A stretch of 64,000 bases of DNA from Asterella californica (Eukaryota; Streptophyta; Marchantiopsida; Marchantiales; Aytoniaceae). Positions within the stretch are counted from its first letter, which is position 1, and each line of letters opens with the position of its first letter. The stretch is from positions 3,348,001 through 3,412,000 of the forward strand of contig JAYKYS010000009.1 of the NCBI GenBank assembly GCA_036924285.1, read 5' to 3'. The notes under the pieces were generated by a model. The model was not told the origin of the DNA and ran no database searches. It was given only the letters and a program-made list of their open reading frames with translations. A program made the translations under genes and the position numbers. Of the stretch, positions 1 through 11,000 are shown one piece after another.

Positions 1-529
1 GCTCCGGCCAAGTGGACATAGGAGTTGTACCGTTCAAACTTCTCATCCGTTGTTGACCTCTATACCATTCCTTAGCCTCTCCTTCCAATCTACTAACAGC
101 ATAGGTGAACCAACTGCGCTCATCGAAGTTCTCCAAGTAATTCTCCATCTCAGTAACCCATAACTCAAACTTGGAAAAGCTTTTCTCACCGTTGAAGGCT
201 GATGGCGTTGCTGGTTCAGCCCACTTCACTTTCCGCTTGTGCCCTTCTTTGACTGAGCTGCCTTTCGCAACATTCTCTTGCGCCTTCTGTGACCCATCTT
301 CATTCTTATCTGCTTGAGTAGCATCAACTGCTCCTTCACCCAGCAGTGCTAAATCCTTGACTTGCTCAGCTTGTGGTACATGGACCTCTGCTTCTTTCTC
401 CTGTGTTGCTTTTGCTTGAGCTAAATCTGCCTTAAGCACCTTGTTCTTAGCTTCCACTTGCTCAAGTCGGCCTTCCAACTTCTTCAGGAACGCCTGCATC
501 TCGTCCATCCCAGTTGACACGGCTTCCAT
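1..529 (-). CDS. Gag polyprotein, N-terminal part (partial, runs off the window)
   Basis: From the ATG complementary to 527-529 the minus strand is open to the window edge (about 176 codons, no stop). The first ~60 residues are heptad-like and rich in Leu, Glu, Lys and Ala, probably a coiled coil. An acidic, Gln/Ala-rich linker follows, then a basic stretch and the start of a retrotransposon gag domain with the motifs AFNGEKSFSKFELWV and RLEGEAKEWYRG. Gag forms the virus-like particle in the cytoplasm and packages the element RNA. The start is supported by its position about 37 nt inside the primer-binding site. The frame is intact, unlike the other gag genes in the window. I infer the family from motif style; no search was possible. 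Confidence 0.75.
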   Translation of the reverse strand, partial: MEAVSTGMDEMQAFLKKLEGRLEQVEAKNKVLKADLAQAKATQEKEAEVHVPQAEQVKDLALLGEGAVDATQADKNEDGSQKAQENVAKGSSVKEGHKRKVKWAEPATPSAFNGEKSFSKFELWVTEMENYLENFDERSWFTYAVSRLEGEAKEWYRGQQRMRSLNGTTPMSTWPE

Positions 530-565
530 TGTCGATGGTGTTCAGCAACAATTCAACCTGAACCT

Positions 566-577
566 GCTCTGATACCA
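566..577 (-). other. Primer-binding site of element D (initiator Met tRNA type)
   Basis: The minus strand reads TGGTATCAGAGC, the classic plant LTR-retrotransposon primer site complementary to the 3' end of initiator methionine tRNA. It lies 2 nt inside the LTR end (position 580), as expected for minus-strand DNA priming. Confidence 0.85.
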
Positions 578-579
578 AC

Positions 580-1530
580 TGTAACGTTCGACCGCAGATC
601 ACGGAGTCGAGTCGTCCGTCTCTAGCCAATGAATCGCCGAACGTGAACCTCCCTGAAGACCTTATACTATATTTGTGTCTCCAGATCCAGTTCGTTAAAC
701 TTTCCGCTAATAAACACCAAGGATTTGATAACCGTCGGACGGGTTTGGAATAACTAACTAGTCTTTGACAGGCCTCTGCTACTAATCTCAGGTTTCAGAA
801 CACCATGGAAACTATTCCAAGCTTGGGTTTGGTAAAATTTGGGCAGCGCTTCCGCTACTGGTGGTTAAGTCGGAACGCAATAAACCCTGAAGAGCCACAA
901 CCAAGACTAGGAAGCCTAGTGGATGCTAGGAAGTAGGAAGGCACACCGAAATAGAGTCAACTCCACACCAGACGCTTCAATCCAACTTTGGCACTCAATC
1001 CAAGCTTGCTTATCATAGAATAGAGAAATCAAGGGCTCATATACATTACGTGGCGTTCAATTGCTGACAAGGTCTCGAAGAGCTCTTGGATCGGCAATTC
1101 TTCACTGCTCTGCAACTCATATGGGATAATTTCACTCTGGAACTAAAATGGCTTCAGAAAACTTCACTGGGAACGTTCTGGTCTTTCCACTCACCAACTA
1201 AATCTCAAATCAACACTATAATCTGTCAAGTACTCTTAGCCTGTGATTATTCACCCACTGTCTACACTGAACACAGTCTAATCAACGTTCTCAATTGGCA
1301 CCGTTCTTCTTTTTGTCCTCTGCTCAGCCTCTGGTTATGTTTGTACAGTCTTGGCTCAATCTCTCTGCCAGCCACCATGAAAAACTCATCCAAGTCAAAG
1401 AGAGAAAACGATAATGAGCGTTTTAGGGTTCACGAACCCCTTAACTAGTCCTCGTGAGCCTTCTTTTTGTCCTTGTAGCCGCCATGTAGTTTGTCAAATC
1501 ATCGCCCTTTATATAGTAAACGGCGTTACA
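580..1530 (-). repeat. Putative 5' LTR of element D
   Basis: The plus strand begins TGTAACG at 580 and ends CGTTACA at 1530, a perfect 7-bp terminal inverted repeat with TG...CA ends. The primer-binding site adjoins the 580 end. The far end is less certain: a TATA-like run (TATATAAA on the minus strand, about 1507-1516) lies very close to it, so the LTR may extend somewhat beyond 1530. No second LTR is in the window to fix the boundary. Short ORFs inside (1086-1448, 1414-1635) have no recognisable product. Confidence 0.55.
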
Positions 1531-2559
1531 ATTGCCCACCGTAGCGTACACAGCGAGCAGGCAGACACCGCGACGGAGGAAAGAGAATCGCAAGGCCGTC
1601 GGGAGGATTTCTTGTGCTTGTTATCCGTAGTTTAGCATCCCGTTGTTCCCAGGAAGTTACTGGAGAACGTGGAAGTAGTATCGAGCACTACAGTCGACTC
1701 TATTTTAATGTCTCCTGGATAATGGAATAACGTGCTTTAAGGTGGGATTCTGCAGAAAATAATTATGAGAAGGTCATGCACAAAATAAATAAACTAATTA
1801 TAAGAAAGTCATGTACAACTTTAAACAACAATATGTGAATTAAAAATGCCGGAATCTCAAAAGTTTAAAAATTGTAAAAATGAGCTAGAATGAAATGTAA
1901 AAATGGTTGAACTTCTAAGGTTAACAGAAAGAACTTCAGAAGTTTGTGGAATTCTTTTATAATTTCAATCTGTGAGTGTTGAATCTCATTTATAATAAGA
2001 GATAAATATTCTGTAGACTAGTGCTAATTTGACTTTGAGGTACGGTAATTCGTTGAGTGTATAGTATTTCCTTTCGGAGTAATTATATAACCCATTAAAT
2101 ACATATTGCACGATGTTTGTCTTTAAGTTTTGGAAAGAGAGACTTGGATGCAAGGCACAAACGATGGCTAATAATATGGATCAAATTGATAATAGCTAAT
2201 ATGAATGAGGAGTAAATCTACAATAACTTTATCAACACTAAATGATTGCGGAATTCAATTGTATAAATGCATCTTTGCAAGCACAATACTCTGTTGAAGA
2301 CAAATCACCATAGCTCAATGCTTAGGAGAATCTACGCAGATGCAACAAATATGAGTACAAACCATACTAAACTAAAAAGTACAATCAATTTTAACAATTC
2401 ACAATCAATAAAAGAACTAAAAATAATAATGTTGAAGTTGAATACCGTATTGAGAGGAAACTTATTCGTCTTGTAATACTTGTTGATATTGATCTATTCA
2501 AATTGATTGCATAGTAACAAGATTTCTTGTTTTATGTTGGAGGACGAGACAACATGAGT
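1531..2559. other. Unassigned AT-rich stretch
   Basis: The first ~100 bases are GC-richer and could be promoter-like sequence upstream of the element D LTR. The rest is AT-rich with no credible ORF, RNA gene or repeat that I can recognise. It is probably decayed transposon or spacer DNA. Confidence 0.4.
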
Positions 2560-3010
2560 GCTCATTCGTCTAATGATTGAAGGCGTTCTTGATGTCTAAA
2601 CACAAGACAAAAGAGTCGTCATCTTTCTTGAACATGACCACAATCATGTCATATAGTTCTATGTGCATTTAGTTGACAACAAGTATAAATGCAACCCTTC
2701 GGCTTGTCTGCGGTATCATGCTCATCTAGCTATGGATACATCAACCCTCGAGATCGTATTGGATCTTCTTCTTCTAGTTGTTGCAACTATGTCACTCCTT
2801 GAACAAGCATATGATTTTATCTACGATCATAGCACCTTGCGGTAGATCCAATGCATTAATTGTCTCTTTGTGAAAAGCTCCAATTAAGTCATGACCTCGA
2901 CGTCCTCCATGTCGTCGAGAGTCCAGTTCTTAACCTACAACTCTATCAAGAATTTCCTTATTACATTCTTGCACTTGTGCCATAAGTTATTTTGTGAGAT
3001 AATCCAGTGA
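2560..3010 (-). pseudogene. Degenerate gypsy RT N-terminal relic
   Basis: On the minus strand broken frames give a string resembling the protease-RT linker and RT start of Ty3/gypsy pol: a PKG-x-IY-like segment, then VMFKKDDDSFVLCLDIK near 2580-2650. This resembles the family pattern of a Lys-Lys-Asp-Gly-Ser-Phe stretch followed by Cys and the D-Y-R segment. Frameshifts and stops interrupt it throughout, so no product is possible. The similarity is by eye and could be overestimated. Confidence 0.4.
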
Positions 3011-3315
3011 AACAATAAAATGACATTCAGCCAGGACTTCTAGTCGTGCATCATCCTATGATGCACAATACCACAAGTGATAAACCACTGGATTAGAGCT
3101 CAAATACTCGCATGAAACTTTCAGTTTGGCTGTAATTTCTAGTTGTCTGAAGAAATGAAGAAAAATGACTTACAACATAAACTTACAAGGCGTAAATATC
3201 CATGGTGGGAGAATTGACAAGGATATTAGGGGATGTTATTTCTTCACTTTGACAAGTACGGCCATGTCCGCGGTGTGAAATTTTCGATTTCTTTTGTTTT
3301 CTTCATGGGTGATTT

Positions 3316-4480
3316 TTGACGATCTATTGTCCTCCCGTGGTTGTTACTCACGATCAACTCTGGAATGTCCAGTTGTCACGCCAGTTTAGCACCTCGGCTA
3401 GGTTGACCGAGTGCGTAGTGGCTAGTCCTGATAGGGCCGTTCTTTCTCACGTGAGAGAAGACGATGAATCTCTAGATCTTGCGTGTGGAGATGGTGTTCC
3501 AAACCAGCGGGATATCCATTACTATGTGACATTAATGAGATATCTACGTACTAGCATGATGATAGACACAATAAGTGTCAAGGAGCGAGATCGCATCTTC
3601 CAACGATTGAAGAGATTTTGACGAGAAAGATGACATGTATTTTGAGTGTGAGACGATGAGGGAATACGGATAGTGCCACATCCATCTCATAGGGCGCAGT
3701 TAGTACGACATGCCCATGAGGAGTTGACACATTTTGGAGTGAAACGTACACGTAGCTTACTCCAAGGATAGTATTGGTGGCGTCGTATGTACATCGACGT
3801 GCAGTAGTTTGTCGCACGATGTGTGGTTTGTGATAGAGTACGAGTATCGTTACACCCTTATCGATTATGAGGTTAGATTACATTAGAACTTGGAGTTTGC
3901 GAGGTCCTTATCTTAACTGTACGTCATCACTGATATGTGTTGGTGATGATGGAGCACTTCTCCAAGTGGATTGAGTTGGTGGTATTACCAGACAAGACAA
4001 GTGAGAGGACATGATATGCATTCTTAGATCGAGTGTTGAGTCATTTTGGAATACCAACTGAAGTGCTGACGGACCAAGGTATAGAGTTTCTTGGTGAGTT
4101 TAAGGTCTTGTGTGATCAGGCGCTGATTGATCAACGAATTACATCTCAAGATCATCTGAGGTGGATGGTTTGGCGGAGAGGGTTGCTCAAACAGTAAAGA
4201 GAGGATTGTGCATGTATGGCTTGCAAGAGACTGAGATTTGCAGTTATCACGATTGACTATGGACCACCGATTTAGTCGGCAAGCGTCTTTGGCTTCCCTC
4301 TCATCGTATTTCTTATTGTATGGTCGATATCCAGATCTATCTTCGACCATTCATCATGATTCTGCTGAGGTGCTGAACCTTGATGACTCGGATATGTGAG
4401 TGAGGGCATGTTCTTAACGAGTAGAGACATTTCAGGAGTCATGCCTATGACTTTTGAGAACCTAGCGATTGCTTAGCATA
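3316..4480 (+). pseudogene. Degenerate gypsy integrase relic
   Basis: Reading across stops on the plus strand, about 3690-3840 gives a zinc-binding HHCC-like segment (H-x-E-x-x-H with FGVKRT, then CVVC). About 3920-4110 gives integrase-core-like strings: HFSKWIELVVLP, then FGIPTEVLTDQGIEF, carrying the second catalytic Asp context. Upstream, the 3316-3621 frame resembles the charged pre-integrase spacer of Ty3/gypsy pol (KERDRIFQRLKRF). Integrase would insert element cDNA in the nucleus, but this copy has many stops and frameshifts and is dead. Its strand is opposite to the relics on either side, so it belongs to a separate old insertion. Confidence 0.6.
3388..3441 (+). repeat. 54-nt imperfect direct repeat, copy 1
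   Basis: This segment aligns without gaps to 5179-5232. It begins about 14 nt inside a TGTCACG string, a common plant LTR start, and lies upstream of the integrase relic. The pair may be what is left of two LTR edges. Confidence 0.5.
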
Positions 4481-5178
4481 GAGACACATTGCAGTAAGCG
4501 ATTATTCAAGGAGGAGGTTATCAGCCACCGATTCGCATGTTTCAATTATATCTATCTGCAGTAGATTGCATCGACGACGTTGGATGCGCCGGCATGACGC
4601 ACTATTCTACAAGTGCATGAGGTGTTATCTTCTAGAGTACTCATGTTAGAAGCTCATGATGGTGTTGTTAGAAAGGACCATGTAATTGCACGTCATGTCA
4701 TCTTCTGAAGATCGATGGTATCGTTGATTCAAGCTTAAGTGTATGTTGTATGGATCTGCTGGTGGAGCAGCCCGTATGGTGGTGTGTGATGGTTGTTCGA
4801 GAGGTTGACACATATAGTGTTTGACTCCATCTCTTAGTGTCGTTCCTACTATGGGTTTGTCCATGATGTATATAGCAAAAATAGCCGATTAGATCGCGTG
4901 GTATGGATTGCAGACATATGACTAACGATGAGACGATGTAGCACTCGGTCTCTTGATCCTTGCACCCATGAAGGTGTATATGACGTAGTTGAGATATGAG
5001 GCTATATGGAGTTAGAGAGACCTAACCGCCAATTAGAGGATGATCGTGGTACACTTGTATATGTGTATGACTATCGTCCATGTGTTATGTATATGTGTGA
5101 TGTATTTCTGAAAGCGGTATATGTTGTGTAGTGATGTGTATGCGTATGATAGTGATCACGTCAATTTAACATCAATTT
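4481..5178. other. Unassigned stretch downstream of the integrase relic
   Basis: No intact gene. The first ~200 bases may continue the decayed pol region on the plus strand. The remainder (for example the short minus-strand frame at 4646-4864) resembles nothing I know. Confidence 0.35.
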
Positions 5179-5232
5179 AACACCACGGGTAGGTTGACCA
5201 AGTGCGTAATTGTTAGTCTCGATAGGACCGTT
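5179..5232 (+). repeat. 54-nt imperfect direct repeat, copy 2
   Basis: Gap-free partner of 3388-3441, with a shared core around AGGTTGACC and GATAGG. The two copies bracket the integrase relic, consistent with eroded LTR ends about 1.8 kb apart. Confidence 0.5.
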
Positions 5233-5479
5233 AGTACCGTTAGGGTTGGATGTCGTGTTGTGACACGGTTCACATGTGAATTTAGTGTAGAACTTGTATT
5301 GTATGATTTTTCTATGTTTCGTAGATCTTCTCATATAACTCGGCTGAGAGTGTATTAGGTGCCATGTTCACGGAGATATGTAAACCTTCAGCGGTCCTAT
5401 CGATCAACTACCCCCCAATCTCTCAACCTCCACGATAGTCATCGATCAGTTCGTAACATGTCAGATCTATCTCTCACTC

Positions 5480-6550
5480 AGAGGTCACTTCTGATGACTT
5501 TGATAGAAGCACACCATTAACTTAAAGAGAAAATGCTTAGTTCAATCCTTCACACACTCATGAACTCATCAACTAAAATTCTCCATTCTAACGACGTCCC
5601 TCAAGTTCTCACATGTCAGAAACTGCGTCAACTTTGTCAAGTTGATCGGAAATAGAAGATCCAAAATCTTCTTCACCTTCTCAAGATCTAACGCAATCTC
5701 ATTCTTAGAAATGATGTGTCTCAACAATAGACCTTCTTCGCAGCCAAAAATGCACTTCTTTGGACTAGAGAAGCGTTGGCTTGCTCTAACCGCTGCAAAA
5801 TTTTGATCAGATGATCAAAGTGAATCTTTTTTCTTTCGTACATTCAAAAATCATCAATAAAATCACAGACAAACTTCCATATGAATGGTTCAAACACCTC
5901 GTTCATGAACCTCTGAAATGTAGTCAGAGCATTACAGAATCCGAATGACATCATCTGAAATGCAAATATTCCCGAAGGAGTAGTGAAAGTAGTCAACTGC
6001 TGGTACTCTTGTGCTATCTTGATCTGGTTATACTCACTATAACCATCACTAAAGCTATACCACTCATGACCAGCAATTTTCTCCAGAACTCATCTGTAAA
6101 TGGTAGAGGATAATAATCCTTCTTGGTAACTGCATTCAGCTTCTTATAGTCTATGCACACTCGCAACTTACCATTCTTCTCCTTGACAATCACAATGGGT
6201 GAAACCCATTCTAAGTTCTCCACCTCGTAGATGAAACTTGTCTCCTTCAACTTTTCTATCTCTTCCTTGACCATCATTGTCGTTGTAAGATTGATCTTTT
6301 TCTGCTTCTGTCGAACTGATCTTGCGCTCTCCTCCAATTCGATTCGATGAGTCTCTAGAGTCACCTCTTTCAAATCCTTGTAATTGAAAGCAAACACATG
6401 GATATATTTTCGAAATATATCTAGGAATCTACTTTTCTCATCTTGAGTGACATTGATATCAAAATTCACGGTAGAGAGTCTTCTCATAATCTTTGTCTCA
6501 CTCAACTCTTCTTTGTCAAGATCTTTCTCCATTGTTGGTCGAGGCAACAA
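5480..6550 (-). pseudogene. RT pseudogene of element C
   Basis: The longest remaining frame (6550 to 6014, 178 aa) carries the RT N-terminal region: an EKSRFLDIFRKY segment, then WVSPIVIVKEKNGKLRVCID and KKDYYPLPF. Past its stop, another frame continues with ATFQRFMNEVF and the active-site string FIDDF at about 5848-5862, followed directly by a stop. Further RT thumb-like sequence fades out by about 5480. RT copies the element RNA into DNA. The residues usually found at the catalytic YxDD box are present as F-I-D-D, but the chain is broken in at least three places. Confidence 0.7.
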
Positions 6551-6789
6551 GTCAATAGCACTAAGTTGATGTAGTGATTCATCTTGATCAAATCTTTCAT
6601 CATCAGACGAGGATTCTTGATCATAAGAATCTCTCGTATCTACTTCTGAGAACTCTGATAATCCTTCGTATCAGATTTCCAATAGTTACTAGTGGGTCTA
6701 TCGGAGTCAGAAGTCACAACTCCAACACCCGAGAGAGGTACTATCACTCTGTGATCTCTAGACCCAATCCGTAAATACCTCTTGTGTCA

Positions 6790-7139
6790 TCTATCTGTGG
6801 CGCGCACAACTCTCAACTAAGACATACCTCGGAGTAAGTCATAACTAGAGTCCTTTAACACTTGAAAAGACATCAATGTTTGAACTCTCATCACAGACAC
6901 AACCATCTTCTCTAACACACCAAGAGGTCTTATCCGTTGCTTGTTACCATTCTCACGACAATGCTAGCCAGACGAGATTGTTCCACCCCCAACTTCTTCA
7001 TCAACCTCTCCAATATGGCATTTATAGCCGACTCTTCATCCACCAGTACGTCAGAGACGTAGTGACCATTCAATCGAACTTCAATCTTTAAAGCCCTAGT
7101 GCATACCTCTGAATGCACATCCACCACACCAACTCTCAT
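6790..7139 (-). pseudogene. Retroviral-type aspartic protease relic of element C
   Basis: The minus-strand frame from 7139 to 6930 contains a strand-loop-strand pattern ending VSDVLVDEESAINAI, the position where active proteases have D-S/T/G-G. The catalytic Asp seems present but the following residues are Glu-Glu, so activity is unlikely. Beyond 6930 the similarity continues in another frame. It sits between the zinc knuckle and RT, where a gypsy protease should be. Confidence 0.5.
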
Positions 7140-7559
7140 ATATTTTGATGTCTTGCTCTTGGGTTTCTTCTTCTTGTTTCGCTTAGAACTCAGTCCTCCT
7201 TTGAGTTCCCTTCGTAAATTGGGATTGAGTGCGATCAGTTACCCAACAATGATGTTGACTTTCTGAGCACCTACATCTTCAACCACATCATATCTCATTT
7301 GAGAAGACGAAATAGTGAAATATGTCATCCCAACTTTCTTCTTGGTTCTCTTGGTGTACTCGAAATATTACTCGAGCGAGTACTTCTAGTTGTTGACTTC
7401 GTCATGAAAATCGATTCAGCAGAAAATCAAGTTTTTTTCCTTTCTTGAGCTAAAAGCTCCATCGGTGCATGAGAAGTGTTTGAGCTCTCTCCCTTCTTGT
7501 AGATGAGATCTCACACTACATCGATAGTAGCCACTCCCTTATCTTGTGCTTGTGATGGA

Positions 7560-8040
7560 TTTCCTCCACCAACATTCATTCTGACAACTTCGGCACTTCT
7601 TGCTCCGTTGTTAGGACAATTTCGTTGAAAATGAGAACCTCCACACGTCCAACATGTGATTCCTCCAAAGTTACCTTGGTTGCCTCTAAAGTTATCTTGA
7701 TTTCCTCGGTTGGGATTGTTGTCATAACCTCTTTGACCTCTTCCTTTTGTTCCTCCATTCTTGTAACTACGCCATTTTTATTTTGAGATCCGTAAGAGTA
7801 TCGGTGATGCTTTTTAACTCGGCATGAAAACCAGAGGTGGCAGTAGACATCGCTGTAGGGACAAACGGTCTTGGTACCACCGTTGGAGTAGGAGTCGACA
7901 CCAAAGTGGCATGATGAGGTTAGATGATATCTTTTTCACCCAAACTCTCTTCCATATTTGTCGTGATCTTGATGACCTCCGCTTTGGTTGCTGGCTTCTC
8001 GTACCTCACTTGGGTTTGAATTGAAGGTCTCAACCCTCCA
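7560..8040 (-). pseudogene. Gag C-terminal piece of element C with a zinc knuckle
   Basis: From 8040 downward the minus strand continues the gag helix begun at 13887-14345 (a GGLRPSIQTQVRYEKP-like string). Near 7618-7660 it encodes a knuckle C-W-T-C-G-G-S-H-F-Q-R-N-C, that is C-x2-C-x3-H-x4-C, one residue shorter than the usual C-x2-C-x4-H-x4-C. The knuckle would bind element RNA. The frame is broken, and the sequence from 7140 to 7560 is too decayed to assign. Confidence 0.55.
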
Positions 8041-11000
8041 TGCAGTGTCGTAAGATTTCTCCTTTAGCTCATTTAGCATAAAAGATATCGTTCTCACAGA
8101 AGATTTGCACAAGTATCGCTGCTCTAGGTTCTAAGATCTGTTCAAACACATAAACACACGAGTTTTATCTAGAAATCCCGTCTTCTCACAAAACCACACG
8201 GTTTCCAGACCCTTCAGAAGGTGCTCTGGACCTAAACAAACAACTACAACTTAAAATATCACACAGATATCTACAGAGAATCTCGAGAAGACGCTTTCTG
8301 CTTCTAGATCACGACTTCCATGCTTCCCACGACAGTCTTCCCGAAGTAATTCTCGACTTCTGGGGGTTCAACTCGGCTTCTCGCACCTCCCGAAGACTGC
8401 TCCTGCTTTGTAGACGTCAAATTATCACTGTCTATCACACATTGCTCTTCCAGTTTCCAACGGGGTTAGATCAATCACAAGGTGTATGCCCCCTGTAGCC
8501 TTCTCAAGCTTCACCTACGAAACGGTCTTCTTGCACCACTACAACGACATTCACCTTCACGGAAGCTCAATAGAAGTCTCAGAAGCTCACTAGAAGAAGA
8601 TAGGAAGATGAGAAGATGAGGGAAGATGAGAAAGAAGAGAAAATCCAAACAAGTGAAAACAAGATGAAAATGAGAAATTAAAACTCCGACATGCTTCTAG
8701 TCCGGATCTTGACTAACAAGCCATCCTTGCTTGTAGTAATTTGGGGAAGAAGACCACAAATTGACTTACAGTTACACAGTCTTCTATTCAAGGATGTCGT
8801 CTTATGCTGTGAGAAGAAGTCTTCTTCTGTCGTTGCTCCGACTACTCTATCTTCTGAGATCGTTTACTCATAGGACTGTCCTTACGTGGATCCTAAGTTC
8901 TCCATTGGATGAGACAAGCTTCGACTCTGCATAGCTTCTACAATCATCACCACTCAAGGAGAAGGCTTCTCATGCACAATTGGGTGTGAATTCGAGAAAA
9001 CCCACTGTCATGAAAACACAGATAAAGCTTCTGCACTCAAATCTGAAATCAATTCCTTGAGAAAAAGGTACATTGGTTTTGGGAAGCTCACTCTTTCTAC
9101 TTCCTGCTCCTACTCCTCGTCACACCAGCTTAGAAACAAGATTGCATGATGATGCCGTTCTCTGCTCTAGGCTGTCCATTATCTCTATCTACATCTTCGA
9201 TCCACTGTTGGAAGCGAGAATGCAGATCCTTCCGGTGTAATCCAATTCTATTCGTATGTCTTTAGTATCAGACGTAATGTGTGTACAATGTGTGTCTCAA
9301 ATCTTGCGTTGTATCCTACTTTATACTTCTGTACTTGAGTCGCAGGAGAGAGTTCCCCTCCAATCCTCACTCGCAGCCAAGGGAAATGAGACGATGTCAG
9401 AAGACCACCACCTCACATGTTGTCGGTTCCCTTCTCAGTTTGGAAATTTACTTTCTACTCTTGTGCTGCCTACTCTATCACATGGACAGTCATCTAAAGT
9501 TACAAGGGGAGTTGTCCTTCCCAAGATAGTAAACTTCGCTTCCTATCAAAATTAGTCAGTCAACTTGTCTTCCTAACTTGCTGCCTACTCTAATTCTTGG
9601 GTGCGATCTCCTCTTGATCGATTCCTACTTGAACTCCTAAATCGACCTCTAATAAAGTGAGAAGCCCTGCTGGTACCTCGGGTGTGACTGAGGTGGCTTC
9701 CTCCTTGATGTTCGTGGTTTGCTCTTCTGGGACGGCTTCGGAAGACGGAAGCGTCTTCTGGGAAGCTAAGTCCACCTGCGCTTCCTCGCTCTTCTGTGAC
9801 AGTGGTTCCACGCTGGGGGCTTGGGTGACTTCACAGTGGTCAAAGGAAGTTACCTCCTCCACTCAAAACACATGGAAAGACAACTCTACTTCCCGTTTTT
9901 CAGAAGACACCTTGTCTTCTGGGGCTTCTTTTGGGATCTTCTCGGCTTCTAACATTGTCACTACCAAGTGGACAGCGAGGTCGAACTCCTCCTTCTCCAA
10001 ATCTGTCCTGATCGCTGGTCCTGGAGCATGAGAAGATGTAGTTGCTGACCGTGAAATTGAGAGAAGACCGTAAAACATCTTCAAGCTCTCAATCTGTCGA
10101 TCCAAGTAGCGGAACATGCTGTCCTTGCACTCCACTAACATCGTCCGGGAATCGTCATCCCACTCCCTAGCTAGGGTGAGAAGCTTCCTACCCGCGGTGA
10201 AGTTGAACTTCTTGCGGAGAGCTTCCACCATCTGCGCATAACTCCAATTACTCGAGCTTCTGCTTCTTCCCGCTGCGTCTTCTCTGTTGCGGCTTGTGCT
10301 TCCGCTGCTTCTTGCATTGTCCTCCATGTCGTCTTTTCTTATGCGAGAGAGATGACCTTATCCTTTATCCGTAGAACCTCTTGGTCACGCTGCTGTAGGC
10401 GTGCTTGTAACTCCTTGTTGCTATTCCGTAACTGTGCTGATTCCTTGACAGAAGCGGTTGCTTCCGTCTTGTACTTCGCCGCAAGCTTCTCCGTGGTGCG
10501 GAGGTTGGTTTCCAGAGCGTCCATCTTCTTCTGGACATCTTCCTGCTGCATCAGTGCACGCAGGCTGAATCCAGATCGCAGTGGCTTCTCCTGAGTCATC
10601 GTGCGCTTCTCCACCAACTCCATAGCTGGCTGGACCTCCGAATGAAAGAAGGCATTGAATTCCTCCAACCTTCTTCTCGTAGAAGACAAGTTCATCCCCA
10701 CGAATTGATCGGAGGTGTCTTTCCTGTCTTCTAGAGACAAGGATGTCTCTTCCACCACTGTGGTCTTCTACTTCTGCGTGTCGAAAGATGCTACTCTTCT
10801 CATCTTCCGAGGTGGAAGGTATCTTCTCACTGCAGGAGCGGTTCTCTTCGCTGCGCTTCCTCGAGTCGCAATCGGAATGTCAACCCAAACTTCGACTTCT
10901 GGAGTCTTCGGAAGACTCCTTGTAGTTGCAGAAGCTGTCTTCTGTGTGGTTCTGGTGCTCAGCGTCTCCTCTTGAGAAACTGACTCTGATCCAGAATGAA

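Larger units (their letters stand above)
1..1530 (-). mobile_element. Element D: LTR retrotransposon, 5' part only
   Basis: Reading on the minus strand there is a putative LTR (1530 to 580), an initiator-Met-type primer-binding site, a short leader and an open gag that runs off the left edge of the window. This order is the standard 5' end of an LTR retrotransposon. The second LTR and the target-site duplication are outside the window, so completeness cannot be judged. The gag frame is unbroken over about 176 codons, which makes this the best-preserved coding sequence in the left part of the window. Gypsy rather than copia is a guess from the gag style. Confidence 0.75.
5480..8040 (-). mobile_element. 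Element C, left block: decayed gypsy element (gag C-terminus, protease, RT)
   Basis: Minus-strand order from high to low coordinates is gag C-terminus with a zinc knuckle, protease, then RT, the standard gypsy order. The gag is split by the solo family B LTR at 8041-13886 and continues at 13887-14345. The RT style (YYPLPF after the K-x-D-Y-K block, FIDDF at the active site) matches the plant Tat/Athila side of Ty3/gypsy. Stops and frameshifts are frequent throughout, so this is one of the oldest insertions here. Confidence 0.7.

Noticed and set aside
1086..1448. 120-aa ORF within the element D LTR
   Set aside because: No motif, Ser/Leu-rich composition, and it overlaps LTR sequence; no second copy to test conservation.
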